Positions 8,285 to 16,514 of a DNA stretch of 64,000 nucleotides are shown here, in pieces; positions within the stretch are counted from its first letter, which is position 1, and each line of letters starts with the position of its first letter. Under the pieces are notes generated by a model, which saw nothing but the letters and a program-made list of their open reading frames with translations, was not told the origin of the DNA and did no database searches. The translations under genes were made by a program, and so were the position numbers. Location: assembly GCF_001189845.1 (NCBI RefSeq), contig NZ_LFLZ01000023.1, forward strand, positions 61,011 to 125,010, in the 5' to 3' direction. This stretch comes from Bradyrhizobium tropiciagri (GTDB lineage: Bacteria > Pseudomonadota > Alphaproteobacteria > Rhizobiales > Xanthobacteraceae).

Positions 8285-9127
8285 CTACGACTGCGTCTGG
8301 CTCTGCCATTGCCCGGGCCGTCCGGCCTGGTCGACCTTGACCGCGACCGTCAGCGTCTCGTTGCCGCCGCCATAGCGGGTGCCGCGAACCGGGGCGGCGC
8401 CGAGATAGTCGAGGCCGATCGCAACGCGGGCATGGGCGTCGGTGGTGCAGATGCCGTTAGCGGCGTCGAAGCCGATCCAGCCGAGGTCGGGCACGAACGC
8501 CTCGGCCCAGGCGTGACCGGCCTGCTGGTTGACCATGCCGTCGGAGCGCAGGAAGTGACCGGAGACGAACCGCGCCGGAACGCCGCCGGCGCGCGCGCAG
8601 GCGATCAGGATGTGCGCGTAGTCCTGGCAGACCCCGCGCTTCAGCGCGAACGCCTCGGAGGCCGAGGTGGCGCTGTTGGTCGGGTCCTCGTCGAAGGTCA
8701 TATGCTCGTAGATCTGCACCATCAGCGCGTGCAGGAAGCCGAGCACGTCGCTGCCGGCCTCCGCGCGCAGCTCGCGCACGAAACTCGTCATCGCCGGGTT
8801 GAGGTCGGTCAGCGGCGTGGCGCGCAGGAACAGGCTCGGCGGAAATCGCTCGTCGCTGCCCTTCAGCACCCCGCCGGTGTCCTGGGTCTCGACCAGGCCC
8901 TCGCAGTGGATGGTGAGGTCGCTGATCGAACCATGCGTCAGCACATGGGTGACGTTGCCGAACGCGTCTTCATGGGTATCGAGCCGGGAATCGGTCGAGA
9001 CGTCGATCTGCCAATCGGCGACATACTGGCCGTCATGGCTGCCCGGCGTCATCCGCAGAATCTGGATCACGCCCGAGGCCGCCGGCTCGTAGCGATAGGT
9101 GGTGGTGTGGGCTATCCGCAGGCGCAT
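8285..9127 (-). CDS. Transglutaminase-like protein of the Anbu / alpha-E / ATP-grasp cluster
   Basis: A 280-aa protein with an N-terminal bacterial transglutaminase beta-domain (MRLRIAHTTTYRYEPAA...) and a transglutaminase-like core. The catalytic Cys is in KRGVCQDYAHI (about residue 168), the His in QAGHAWAEAF (about 204) and the Asp in GWIGFDAANG (about 220). Family members of this architecture are encoded with alpha-E and circularly permuted ATP-grasp proteins and often Anbu; the set is predicted to make or process peptide or amide bonds. It is the last gene of the minus-strand run starting at 11711. A palindromic repeat separates it from the alpha-E gene. Confidence 0.9.
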   Translation of the reverse strand: MRLRIAHTTTYRYEPAASGVIQILRMTPGSHDGQYVADWQIDVSTDSRLDTHEDAFGNVTHVLTHGSISDLTIHCEGLVETQDTGGVLKGSDERFPPSLFLRATPLTDLNPAMTSFVRELRAEAGSDVLGFLHALMVQIYEHMTFDEDPTNSATSASEAFALKRGVCQDYAHILIACARAGGVPARFVSGHFLRSDGMVNQQAGHAWAEAFVPDLGWIGFDAANGICTTDAHARVAIGLDYLGAAPVRGTRYGGGNETLTVAVKVDQAGRPGQWQSQTQS

Positions 9128-9170
9128 GTGCGTTCCAGTAGGTCAGATCAGAGCTGGCGGCAACGGGATT

Positions 9171-9299
9171 TTACCTCTCCCATCGGGAGAGGTCGAATTG
9201 CGAAGCAATTCGGGTGAGGGGTCAAGGTCCCTCGATAGACCGAACTCCCTCACCCGGATCGCAAAACGCGATCCGACCTCTCCCTTCGGGAGAGGTAAA
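9171..9299. repeat. Palindromic intergenic repeat, 'CTCTCCC/GGGAGAGG' family, copy 2
   Basis: Ends are TTACCTCTCCCATCGGGAG and CCCTTCGGGAGAGGTAAA, an inverted pair about 100 nt apart. The middle has GAATTGCGAAGCAATTCGGG and a matching CCCGGATCGCAAAACGCGATC hairpin. It lies in the 212-nt gap between the alpha-E and transglutaminase genes, so it interrupts an otherwise compact functional cluster. It resembles the blocks at 103-236 and 63917-64000. Confidence 0.8.
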
Positions 9300-9339
9300 G
9301 ACAGTGCCCGCCGACGGCGCCGATTTCACGTCTTTTCCT

Positions 9340-10284
9340 CTAGATCAGATACTGCTTGGTAATGATCTCACCCAGCCTTGAGTTATCCGCGATGAATTCC
9401 TGGATGAATTCGTGCACGCCATGCTGGAAGATATCGTCCATATGGCTGTGCTCGAGCCGGTTCCTGATGCCGCGGGCGTGGCGCTGGGAGGCGCCCTGGC
9501 GGCCATAGGCGACGCCGATCTGGTCCAGATTGCGCACCAGATTGCTGTAGCAGCTGGCAAGCGAGCGCGGCAGCGTGTCGTTGAGGATCAGAAGGTCGGC
9601 GATCAGCCAGGGCTTCAGGGTTTCCCGGTAGACCCAGTGATAGGCGGTTGTCGCCGACACCGAGCGCAGGATCGAAGTCCACTGGTAGTAATCCAGCGGG
9701 CCGCCGACGTGCTCTTCCTCGGGCAGCAGCATGTGATACTTCACGTCGAGAATGCGGGCGGTGTTGTCGGCGCGCTCGAGGTGGACGCCGAGCCGCGAGA
9801 ACCAGTAGGCGTCGTTGCGCAGCATGGTCCGGTAGGCCGAACCGTCGAAGCGCAGCGAGGTCTCCTGCACGAAGCGCAGGAATTTCGCCAGTTCCTCGCG
9901 GTTGGCGGGACCCTTGTTCCAGACCGCCTGCAGCTCGATCCACGCCGAATTGATGGTGTCCCACATCTCCGAGGTCAGCGCTGTTCGCACCGAGCGCGAA
10001 TTGAGCCGGGCCGCTTCGATGCAGTTCTTGATCGAGGCGGGGTTTGCGTCCGAGAAGGAGAGGTACTCGACGACGTTTCGCTCGTTGGCTTCTTCGTAGT
10101 GGTCGTAGAAGGCGGCGCCGACGCCGGCGGTGAGCAGCGCGGAATCCCACTCATTGGTCTTGCCGATATAGGCCGCGGGCAGCGCGGTGACGCGGAGCGT
10201 AGCGTCGATCGTGCGCGCTAGGTACTCGGCGCGTTCGACATAGCGGGCCAGCCAGAACAGGTTTTCAGCGGTGCGCGACAGCAT
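9340..10284 (-). CDS. Alpha-E domain-containing protein (DUF403)
   Basis: A 314-aa, mostly helical protein beginning MLSRTAENLFWLARYVERAE, the diagnostic start of the alpha-E family, and containing RADNTARILDVKYHMLLP. The biochemical role is not established. It is found beside circularly permuted ATP-grasp and transglutaminase-like proteins, and the set has been proposed to form an amidoligase-type peptide-modification system. It begins 8 nt after the ATP-grasp gene ends, so the two are co-transcribed and probably act together. Confidence 0.92.
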   Translation of the reverse strand: MLSRTAENLFWLARYVERAEYLARTIDATLRVTALPAAYIGKTNEWDSALLTAGVGAAFYDHYEEANERNVVEYLSFSDANPASIKNCIEAARLNSRSVRTALTSEMWDTINSAWIELQAVWNKGPANREELAKFLRFVQETSLRFDGSAYRTMLRNDAYWFSRLGVHLERADNTARILDVKYHMLLPEEEHVGGPLDYYQWTSILRSVSATTAYHWVYRETLKPWLIADLLILNDTLPRSLASCYSNLVRNLDQIGVAYGRQGASQRHARGIRNRLEHSHMDDIFQHGVHEFIQEFIADNSRLGEIITKQYLI

Positions 10285-10292
10285 GCTTTCAA

Positions 10293-11711
10293 CTACTCGC
10301 TCAGTATCCAGGTGTCCTTGGTGCCGCCGCCCTGGCTCGAATTGACCACGAGCGAGCCTTCCTTCAGCGCCACCCGGGTCAACCCGCCGGGCACGATGGT
10401 GGTGTTGCTGGAGCCGGTCAGCACGAACGGGCGGAGGTCGACATGGCGTGGCGCGAGGCCCTTGTCGGTGCAGGTCGGGCAGGTCGACAGCGCCAATGTC
10501 GGCTGGGCGATGAAGCCTTCCGGCTCGCGCTTGAGCTTGTCGCGGAACGCCTCGATCGTCGCCTTGGTGGCGGCGGGGCCGATCAACATGCCGTAGCCGC
10601 CTGAGCCGTGCACCTCCTTGACGACGAGGTCGGCGAGGTTGTCGAGCACGTAGGACAGATCCTGTGGTTCGCGGCAGCGCCAGGTCTGCACGTTCTTCAG
10701 GATCGGCTCCTCGCTGAGGTAGAACTTCACGATGTCGGGCATGTAGGAGTAGATCGCCTTGTCGTCGGCGATGCCGGTGCCGACCGCGTTGGCGAGCGTG
10801 ATGTTGCCGGCCGCGTAGGCCGACATCAGGCCGGGGACGCCGAGCGCGGAATCCGGCCGGAAGGTGAGAGGATCGAGGAAGTCATCGTCGACGCGGCGGT
10901 AGATCACGTCGACCCGCTTCAGCCCTTCGGTGGTGCGCATGAACACCTCGTCGTTCTTGACGATGAGGTCGCGCCCCTCGACCAGCTCGATGCCGAGCTT
11001 GTCGGCCAGGAACGAATGCTCGTAATAGGCCGAGTTGTAGACGCCGGGCGTCATCAGCGCGACCGTCGGCTCGGCGGAAGCGTTGTGCGGTGCCACCGAC
11101 CGCAGCGCCGACAACAGCTCGTCCGGATAGCGTTCGACCGGCGCGACGCGGTGGCGCGAAAACAGGTCCGGAAACAGCCGCATCATGATCTCGCGGTTTT
11201 CCAGCATGTAGGACACGCCGGACGGCGTGCGCGCATTGTCCTCCAGCACGATGAAATTGTCCGGATCGGTGCGGATGATGTCGATGCCGGCGATGTGGAC
11301 GTAGATGTCGTGCGGCACGTCCTGGCCGTTCATCTCCGGCCGGAATACCGGGTTCTGGAAGATCAGGTCTTCGGGGATGACGTTGGCGCGCAGGATGTCG
11401 CGGCCGTGATAGATATCCTTGAGGAACATGTTGAGCGCGAGCACGCGCTGCTTCAGGCCCTTCTCCAGCAGCGTCCACTCGGTCGCGGACATGATGCGCG
11501 GAATGACGTCGAACGGGATCAGCCGTTCCTGGGCTTCGGAATCGCCGTAGACCGCGAAGGTGATGCCGATCCGGCGGAACAAGAGCTCCGCTTCCTGGCG
11601 TCGATATTCGAGCGCATCCGGTGGCGTCTCTTTGAGCCAGCGGGAGAGCTCCTGGTAGGCCGGGCGAAGATCCTCGCCGAGGCCGTTCATCTCATCGAAC
11701 GCGACTGCCAT
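10293..11711 (-). CDS. Circularly permuted type 2 ATP-grasp protein (DUF404/DUF407)
   Basis: A 472-aa predicted carboxylate-amine ligase of the circularly permuted ATP-grasp type. Motifs of the family are visible: VIPRIMSATEWTLLEKGLKQ, FLKDIYHGRDIL, YVHIAGIDIIRTDPDNFIVL, LEDNARTPSGVSYMLENR and, near the end, GSGGYGMLIGP. ATG 11711 (MAVAFDEMNGLG) is chosen; the frame stays open to about 11906 but the added residues have no family resemblance. It is the first gene of the ATP-grasp/alpha-E/transglutaminase run. Its likely role is ATP-dependent amide-bond formation on an unknown peptide or small molecule. Confidence 0.92.
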   Translation of the reverse strand: MAVAFDEMNGLGEDLRPAYQELSRWLKETPPDALEYRRQEAELLFRRIGITFAVYGDSEAQERLIPFDVIPRIMSATEWTLLEKGLKQRVLALNMFLKDIYHGRDILRANVIPEDLIFQNPVFRPEMNGQDVPHDIYVHIAGIDIIRTDPDNFIVLEDNARTPSGVSYMLENREIMMRLFPDLFSRHRVAPVERYPDELLSALRSVAPHNASAEPTVALMTPGVYNSAYYEHSFLADKLGIELVEGRDLIVKNDEVFMRTTEGLKRVDVIYRRVDDDFLDPLTFRPDSALGVPGLMSAYAAGNITLANAVGTGIADDKAIYSYMPDIVKFYLSEEPILKNVQTWRCREPQDLSYVLDNLADLVVKEVHGSGGYGMLIGPAATKATIEAFRDKLKREPEGFIAQPTLALSTCPTCTDKGLAPRHVDLRPFVLTGSSNTTIVPGGLTRVALKEGSLVVNSSQGGGTKDTWILSE

Positions 11712-11936
11712 ATATCCCGACTGCCCTCCCAAGCCATGTGACACAGTGCATGACTTGATGGGATGGTAGCAAGGGGCGGGCCAGCGCGATATGCATTGGC
11801 GTGTGCCATTTGCTAGGGATAGCCAGGAAGGCCTGCCCGAAAAACCGGCTGAGGTCTGCTTAATTCGGCGGCAAAACCCCGTGACATCAAGGCATTGGAT
11901 CGGCAATGTCAGGGGATCAAGTTAGGGAATGAGACC

Positions 11937-12689
11937 ATGAGCGAGATCGTCACGGCGGGGATATTGGTGATCGGCGACGAGATCCTGTCCGGCCGGACCA
12001 AGGACAAGAACATCGGCTTCATCGCCGAATACCTGACCAATATCGGCATCGACCTGAAGGAGGTCCGTGTCGTCGCCGACGACGAGGCCGACATCATTTC
12101 CGCCCTTGATGCGCTGCGGCATAGGTACACCTACGTGTTCACGACAGGCGGCATCGGGCCGACCCATGACGACATCACCGCCGACAGCGTGGCGAAGGCG
12201 TTCGGGGTCGATATCCACCATCACCCTGACGTGGTGGCGCGGTTCAGGGAGCGCTGGAGCGAGCAGGACCTCAACGAGGCGCGGCTGCGGATGGCCCGGG
12301 TGCCCGACGGCGCCGAGCTGATCCAGAGCGCGACCATCCTGGCGCCGGGCTTCAAGCTCGGCAACGTCATCGTGATGGCCGGCATCCCCACCATCATGCA
12401 GGCGATGATGGACATCGTGGCGCCGACCCTGAAATCCGGCGTGCGGATGCTGTCGGACTCGGTGCGCGCCGACGCGCGGGAAGGCGACATCGGCGGCCCG
12501 CTGCGGGCGATCGCGGAAGCCAACCCCGACACCATCATCGGCAGCTATCCGTTCCAGGACGAGAACCAGAAGCCGAACACCAATCTGGTGGTCCGCTCGC
12601 GCGATCCGGAGAAGCTCGCAGCGGCTATGGCCGCGGTGAAGGAGATGCTAAAGCAGGTGCAGGCCGCGCAGAAGAAGCCGGTGGGTTGA
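11937..12689 (+). CDS. CinA-type molybdopterin-binding (MoCF) domain protein
   Basis: A 250-aa protein made of the MoCF/CinA N-terminal domain: ILVIGDEILSGRTKDKN, FTTGGIGPTHDDITADSVAKAFG and VMAGIPTIMQAM are all characteristic. The C-terminal nicotinamide-nucleotide amidase domain of full CinA is absent, as is common for this alphaproteobacterial paralogue. Such stand-alone domains are annotated as competence/damage-inducible protein A; COG1058 members can have ADP-ribose or FAD pyrophosphatase activity, so a nucleotide-sugar hydrolase role is possible. ATG 11937 follows AGGGAATGA. The gpt gene starts 6 nt downstream, suggesting an operon. Confidence 0.88.
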   Translation: MSEIVTAGILVIGDEILSGRTKDKNIGFIAEYLTNIGIDLKEVRVVADDEADIISALDALRHRYTYVFTTGGIGPTHDDITADSVAKAFGVDIHHHPDVVARFRERWSEQDLNEARLRMARVPDGAELIQSATILAPGFKLGNVIVMAGIPTIMQAMMDIVAPTLKSGVRMLSDSVRADAREGDIGGPLRAIAEANPDTIIGSYPFQDENQKPNTNLVVRSRDPEKLAAAMAAVKEMLKQVQAAQKKPVG

Positions 12690-12695
12690 AGCGAT

Positions 12696-13223
12696 ATGGT
12701 CGAGAGAAGTTCTGAACCGAGTGCACAGGATCGGGCCGGCAGGCCGTTCCCGGTCTCGTGGGATCAATTCCATCGGGACTGCCGGGCGCTGACCTGGCGG
12801 CTCAACGAGGTCGGTCCGTTCCATGCGGTGATCGCGATCACCCGCGGCGGGCTGGTGCCGGCGGCGATCGTGGCGCGCGAGCTCGGCTTGCGGGTCATCG
12901 ACACGGTCTGCGTCGCGAGCTACGACCATGACAAGCAGGGCGACCTGAAGGTGCTCAAGGGCATTTCGGAGCAGACCGCCAAGCTCGGCGGCGGCACCGG
13001 CAAGGGGCTCCTGATCGTCGACGACCTCGTCGACACCGGCAAGACCGGCAAGCTGGTGCGCGAGTTGCTCCCCGACGCGCATTTCGCCACCGTCTACGCC
13101 AAGCCCAAGGGACGTCCGCTGGTCGATACCTACATCACCGAGGTGTCGCAGGACACCTGGATCTACTTTCCCTGGGACACCGCGCTGTCGTTCCAGCCGC
13201 CGATCCGGGATGGAGCGGCTTGA
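12696..13223 (+). CDS. gpt: Xanthine phosphoribosyltransferase
   Basis: A 175-aa type I phosphoribosyltransferase that salvages xanthine (and guanine) with PRPP. The PRPP-binding loop is LLIVDDLVDTGKTGKLVR at about residues 106-123; the AIVARELGL segment and the C-terminal purine-binding part with WIYFPWD fit Gpt. Its length is close to that of other bacterial Gpt proteins. It starts 6 nt after the MoCF-domain gene. The call is confident, although guanine/xanthine preference cannot be fixed from the sequence. Confidence 0.9.
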   Translation: MVERSSEPSAQDRAGRPFPVSWDQFHRDCRALTWRLNEVGPFHAVIAITRGGLVPAAIVARELGLRVIDTVCVASYDHDKQGDLKVLKGISEQTAKLGGGTGKGLLIVDDLVDTGKTGKLVRELLPDAHFATVYAKPKGRPLVDTYITEVSQDTWIYFPWDTALSFQPPIRDGAA

Positions 13224-13230
13224 GGTAGCC

Positions 13231-13316
13231 GTCATTGCGAGCGCAGCGAAGCAATCCATGCCTCCGCATATGCGGTACGATGGATTGCTTCGTCGCTTGC
13301 GCTCCTCGCAATGACG
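13231..13316. repeat. Intergenic palindromic repeat, 'GTCATTGCGAG' family, copy 2
   Basis: Starts GTCATTGCGAGCGCAGCGAA and ends GCGCTCCTCGCAATGACG, with inner GCAATCCATG / ATGGATTGC arms. It directly follows the gpt stop codon and precedes the conserved unknown gene at 13337. As a long hairpin it may terminate gpt transcripts or be cut and stabilised as RNA. Confidence 0.85.
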
Positions 13317-13336
13317 ATCGTGGATAGAGCTGTGCC

Positions 13337-13960
13337 ATGCCCCTGCAAAACCGCGTCACTCCCGCCGGCGACATCATCGCTACCGACCATCGCGGCACCT
13401 TCACCGGCAATCGTGGCATCATCCACGATCCCGCGACGCGGACGCTGCTCAACAAGCGCTGGTCGTCGCCGGCGTGGCTCACCTGCGTCTGCGAGTTCAG
13501 GGGGCGGCGGCGCGAGGTGATGCGCCGGCAGAGCTGGACCGAGCTGTTCTTCCTTGACGAAGCCACCGCGTTCGCGGCCGGGCATCGGCCCTGCTTCTAT
13601 TGCCGTCGCGACGACGCCAACCGGTTTCGCGCCGCCTGGGAGGAAGGCAACGGCACGAGCGATCTCAGCGCAAAGGCGATGGATGCGGTGCTGCATGCCG
13701 AGCGGCTCGATCGCGGCAAGAAACGGCTGCATGCGCTGCCGATTCCGATTGACGAGTTGCCTGACGGGACGATGGTGCAGGCGGATGGCGAAAGCTATCT
13801 CGTTGCCGGAGGCAAGGCGCTGCGCTGGTCGTTCGCCGGCTACGAGCGGGCCGACGTGACCGCACCCGCGATGCTGCTGACGCCGCCGTCGACGGTCCGT
13901 GCGTTTGTCGCCGGCTATCGGCCGGCGCTGCATCCGAGCGTGGCGGCCGCTTTGGGTTGA
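13337..13960 (+). CDS. Conserved protein of unknown function with a CxxC motif
   Basis: A 207-aa protein I do not recognise as a named family, though it looks conserved rather than random: balanced composition, no long repeats, and a plausible domain core. The central segment GHRPCFYCRRDDANRFRAAW (about residues 76-95) carries CxxC next to His and Arg, reminiscent of small metal sites such as the Ada-type Cys motif. WTELFFLDEATAFAAGHRP looks like a helix leading into it. There is no signal peptide or membrane segment. The start ATG 13337 has a weak ribosome-binding site. The gene converges with the MetE-like gene. A metal-binding or nucleic-acid-associated role is possible but unproven. Confidence 0.75.
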   Translation: MPLQNRVTPAGDIIATDHRGTFTGNRGIIHDPATRTLLNKRWSSPAWLTCVCEFRGRRREVMRRQSWTELFFLDEATAFAAGHRPCFYCRRDDANRFRAAWEEGNGTSDLSAKAMDAVLHAERLDRGKKRLHALPIPIDELPDGTMVQADGESYLVAGGKALRWSFAGYERADVTAPAMLLTPPSTVRAFVAGYRPALHPSVAAALG

Positions 13961-13977
13961 GCCCGCCGGGGCTGTCG

Positions 13978-15000
13978 TTACGCCAGCCGCTGCCGTGCCA
14001 GTTTCGCACCCGCGCCGAGCGCGATCAGCTTGGCTTCGGCGATATCGCGCCGCATCGGCGCCATGCCGCAATTGGTGGTCGCGATGATGTTGCCCTTCGG
14101 CACGTGCTTTGCGACCGCCTCGATCACCTTGACGACATCCTCTGCAGTCTCGACCTCGTCGCTGGCGACGTCGATCACGCCGGCCTGCACAATCTTGCCG
14201 GGGAGCGCGGCGAGCAGTTCGATCGGCACCTTCGAATTGCGGCATTCGATCGCGACCTGCTGGATCGTGCTCTTGTCGATGACAGGGAAGGTCTCTTCAT
14301 ATTGCCGCCACTCGCCGCCGAGCGTCTCTTTCCAGTCGGTGTTGGCCTTGATGCCGTAGCCGTAGCAGATGTGTACGGCGGTGGCGCAGGTCAGGCCCTC
14401 GGCGGCGCGCTCCAGCGCCTTGATGCCCCAGTCGCGCACCTGGTCCATGTAGACGTTGAAGGCCGGCTCGTCGAACTGGATCATGTCGACGCCGTCGGCC
14501 TGCAACGCCTTGGCTTCCTGGTTCAACAGCTCCGCGAAAGCGAATGCCATCTTGACGCGGTCGCCATAATATTGGTCAGCGATGGTATCGATGATCGTCA
14601 TCGGGCCGGGCAGGGTGAACTTCAGTTTGTTCTTGGTGTGGGCGCGCGCCGCACGTGCCTCACCCTCGTGGACACGGCCCTTGAGCTGAAGCGGCGCGAC
14701 CACCTGCGGCACCATCGCTTTGTAGCGATCCTTGCGGATGCCCATCTCGACCTTGTGGGCGAAGTCGATGCCCTCGATCCGCTCCAGGAAACCGTGCACG
14801 AAGTGCTGGCGCGCCTGCTCGCCCTCGGTGAGGATGTCGACGCCGGCATCCTCCTGCAGCTTGACCGCAAGCACGGTAGCGTCGCGCTTGGCGCGGGCGA
14901 GTTCTGCGCCTTCGGACTTCCAGGGTGCCCACAGCATGTTCGGTTCTGCGAGCCATTCCGGCTTCGGCAGCGAGCCTGCGATCGTGGTTGGAAACAGCAT
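13978..15000 (-). CDS. Cobalamin-independent methionine synthase-like protein (MetE C-terminal half only)
   Basis: A 340-aa TIM-barrel protein equivalent to the catalytic C-terminal half of MetE. It begins MLFPTTIAGSLPKPEWLAEP and contains the substrate/zinc motifs MIQFDEPAFNVY, AVHICYGYG and ATTNCGMAP, providing His, Cys, Glu-type and Cys zinc ligands. Full MetE is about 750 aa; this short form is a separate group (COG0620) that includes core methionine synthases not using folylpolyglutamate. ATG 15000 follows GGGAGGCACCC, an excellent ribosome-binding site. No DUF1852/MesX gene, the known partner of one such group, is adjacent, so the methyl donor is unknown and another C1 or thiol-alkyl transfer role is possible. 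Confidence 0.85.
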   Translation of the reverse strand: MLFPTTIAGSLPKPEWLAEPNMLWAPWKSEGAELARAKRDATVLAVKLQEDAGVDILTEGEQARQHFVHGFLERIEGIDFAHKVEMGIRKDRYKAMVPQVVAPLQLKGRVHEGEARAARAHTKNKLKFTLPGPMTIIDTIADQYYGDRVKMAFAFAELLNQEAKALQADGVDMIQFDEPAFNVYMDQVRDWGIKALERAAEGLTCATAVHICYGYGIKANTDWKETLGGEWRQYEETFPVIDKSTIQQVAIECRNSKVPIELLAALPGKIVQAGVIDVASDEVETAEDVVKVIEAVAKHVPKGNIIATTNCGMAPMRRDIAEAKLIALGAGAKLARQRLA

Positions 15001-15098
15001 GGGTGCCTCCCGATGGGTTCTGATTGAGCGCCTGTGTGCCATGTCCTAGAGTGGACGTACAGAACAACAAAAGTCTTTGTGATGGGGAATAGACGCCG

Positions 15099-15803
15099 AT
15101 GATCGACCTGCACTACGCGCCGACGCCGAACGGCTGGAAGATCTCGATCATGCTGGAGGAACTGGGGCTGCCGTACACGCTGATCCCGGTGAACATCCGC
15201 GCCGGCGAGCAGTTTAGGCCTGAATTCCTGGCGATCAGCCCGAACAACCGGATCCCCGCGATCGTCGACCATGCGCCCGCCGACGGCGGCGGGCCGTTCT
15301 CGGTGTTCGAGACTGGCGCGATCCTGATCTATCTCGCCGACAAGGCCGGCCGCTTTCTGTCGCAGGAGTTGCGTGCGCGGTCGACCGCCATCCAATGGGT
15401 GATGTGGCAGGTGGGCGGCCTCGGACCGATGCTCGGCCAGCACGGTCATTTCGCGCTCTATGCCGCCGAGAAGATTCCTTATGCGATCGAGCGCTACCGC
15501 GACGAGACGGCGCGGCTCTATGGCGTGCTCGACCGCCAGCTCGGCAAGACCGGCGCTTATATCGCAGGCGGCGACTATTCGATTGCCGACATCGCCTGCT
15601 TCCCCTGGACCATGACCCACAAGGCGCAGGGCTTCACCCTCGACGACTATCCGAACATCAAGCGCTGGTACGCGACCGTGCGCGCTCGCCCGCAGGTGCA
15701 GGCGGGCCTTGCGATCGGAAAATTCGTCAAGGAGCCGTTCGACGAGGAATCACGCAAGAACATGTTCGGCCAGCGTGCGAAGGAGCTGGTCGACAAAAAA
15801 TAA
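15099..15803 (+). CDS. Glutathione S-transferase (YfcG/Ure2-like)
   Basis: A 234-aa GST with the N-terminal thioredoxin-like domain (about 1-85: MIDLHYAPTPNGWKISIMLE, then LAISPNNRIPAIVDH and VFETGAILIYLADK) and an all-helical C-terminal domain with the YSIADIACFPW N-cap motif. The PTPNG motif in place of a catalytic Tyr/Cys resembles the Nu-class disulfide-bond oxidoreductases such as YfcG. It is divergent from the MetE-like gene and is followed, on the same strand, by a chromene-type isomerase (also a GST-kappa/DsbA relative) and a quinone oxidoreductase. Confidence 0.9.
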   Translation: MIDLHYAPTPNGWKISIMLEELGLPYTLIPVNIRAGEQFRPEFLAISPNNRIPAIVDHAPADGGGPFSVFETGAILIYLADKAGRFLSQELRARSTAIQWVMWQVGGLGPMLGQHGHFALYAAEKIPYAIERYRDETARLYGVLDRQLGKTGAYIAGGDYSIADIACFPWTMTHKAQGFTLDDYPNIKRWYATVRARPQVQAGLAIGKFVKEPFDEESRKNMFGQRAKELVDKK

Positions 15804-15902
15804 TGTCCGTTATTCCGCGGCGCGACACAGTCGCGAACTCTGCGCCTTGCGGCGTATCCTGGAATGACGAGAATGAATGAGGAAAAGACAAAGGGAAACG
15901 CC

Positions 15903-16514
15903 ATGATCGAATTCTTCTTCGACTGTTCCAGCCCGTGGACTTACCTCGCCTGGCACAACATCCAGCCGCTGGCGAAGGAGTTCGGCGCCGAGATCACCTG
16001 GCGGCCGATCCTGGTCGGCGGCATCTTCAACACCGTCAATCCGTCGGTTTACGCGCAGCGCGAGACGCCGGTGCCGTTGAAGGCGCGCTACATGAAGAAG
16101 GATCTTGCCGACTGGGCGCGCTCGGCCGGCCTTGCGATCAAGATGCCGCCGACCGTGTTCCCGGTGAACAGCGTCAAGGCGATGCGCGGCTGCATCTGGC
16201 TCGGCAACGAGAAGATGGTGCCGTTCGTCCGCGCCGTGTTCGAGGCCTATTGGGGTGACGACAAGGATATCTCGCAGGATGCGGTGCTGACCGAGATCAG
16301 CACCAAGATCGGGATCGATCCGGCACAATTCCTCGCCGGGATCGGTGACCAGGCGATCAAGGATCAGCTCAAGGCCAACACCGAGGAGGTGATGGCGCGC
16401 GGCGGCTTCGGCTCGCCGACGATCTATCTCGACAAGACCGACATGTATTTCGGCAACGACCGTCTGCCGCTGATCCGCGAGGCGCTGGCCCGTCTCAAGG
16501 CGCGGGCCGCCTGA
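15903..16514 (+). CDS. 2-hydroxychromene-2-carboxylate isomerase family protein (DsbA/GST-kappa fold)
   Basis: A 203-aa protein of the thioredoxin-fold HCCA isomerase / GST-kappa family. The glutathione-activating Ser is in FFFDCSSPWTYLAW near the N-terminus, and the cis-Pro loop is GFGSPTIYLD near residue 170. The reaction in characterised members is glutathione-dependent isomerisation of 2-hydroxychromene-2-carboxylate in naphthalene breakdown. No naphthalene genes are present, so the real substrate is probably another aromatic or oxo compound. ATG 15903 follows AAAGGGAAACGCC. It overlaps the next gene by one base (TGATG), so the pair is translationally coupled. Confidence 0.88.
   Translation: MIEFFFDCSSPWTYLAWHNIQPLAKEFGAEITWRPILVGGIFNTVNPSVYAQRETPVPLKARYMKKDLADWARSAGLAIKMPPTVFPVNSVKAMRGCIWLGNEKMVPFVRAVFEAYWGDDKDISQDAVLTEISTKIGIDPAQFLAGIGDQAIKDQLKANTEEVMARGGFGSPTIYLDKTDMYFGNDRLPLIREALARLKARAA

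Noticed and set aside
10608..11741. 377-codon plus-strand frame opposite the ATP-grasp gene
   Set aside because: It is the antisense shadow of a clear ATP-grasp/alpha-E coding region. Its translation is rich in Val/Asp/His/Arg without any fold-like motif, as usual for reverse frames in GC-rich genomes.
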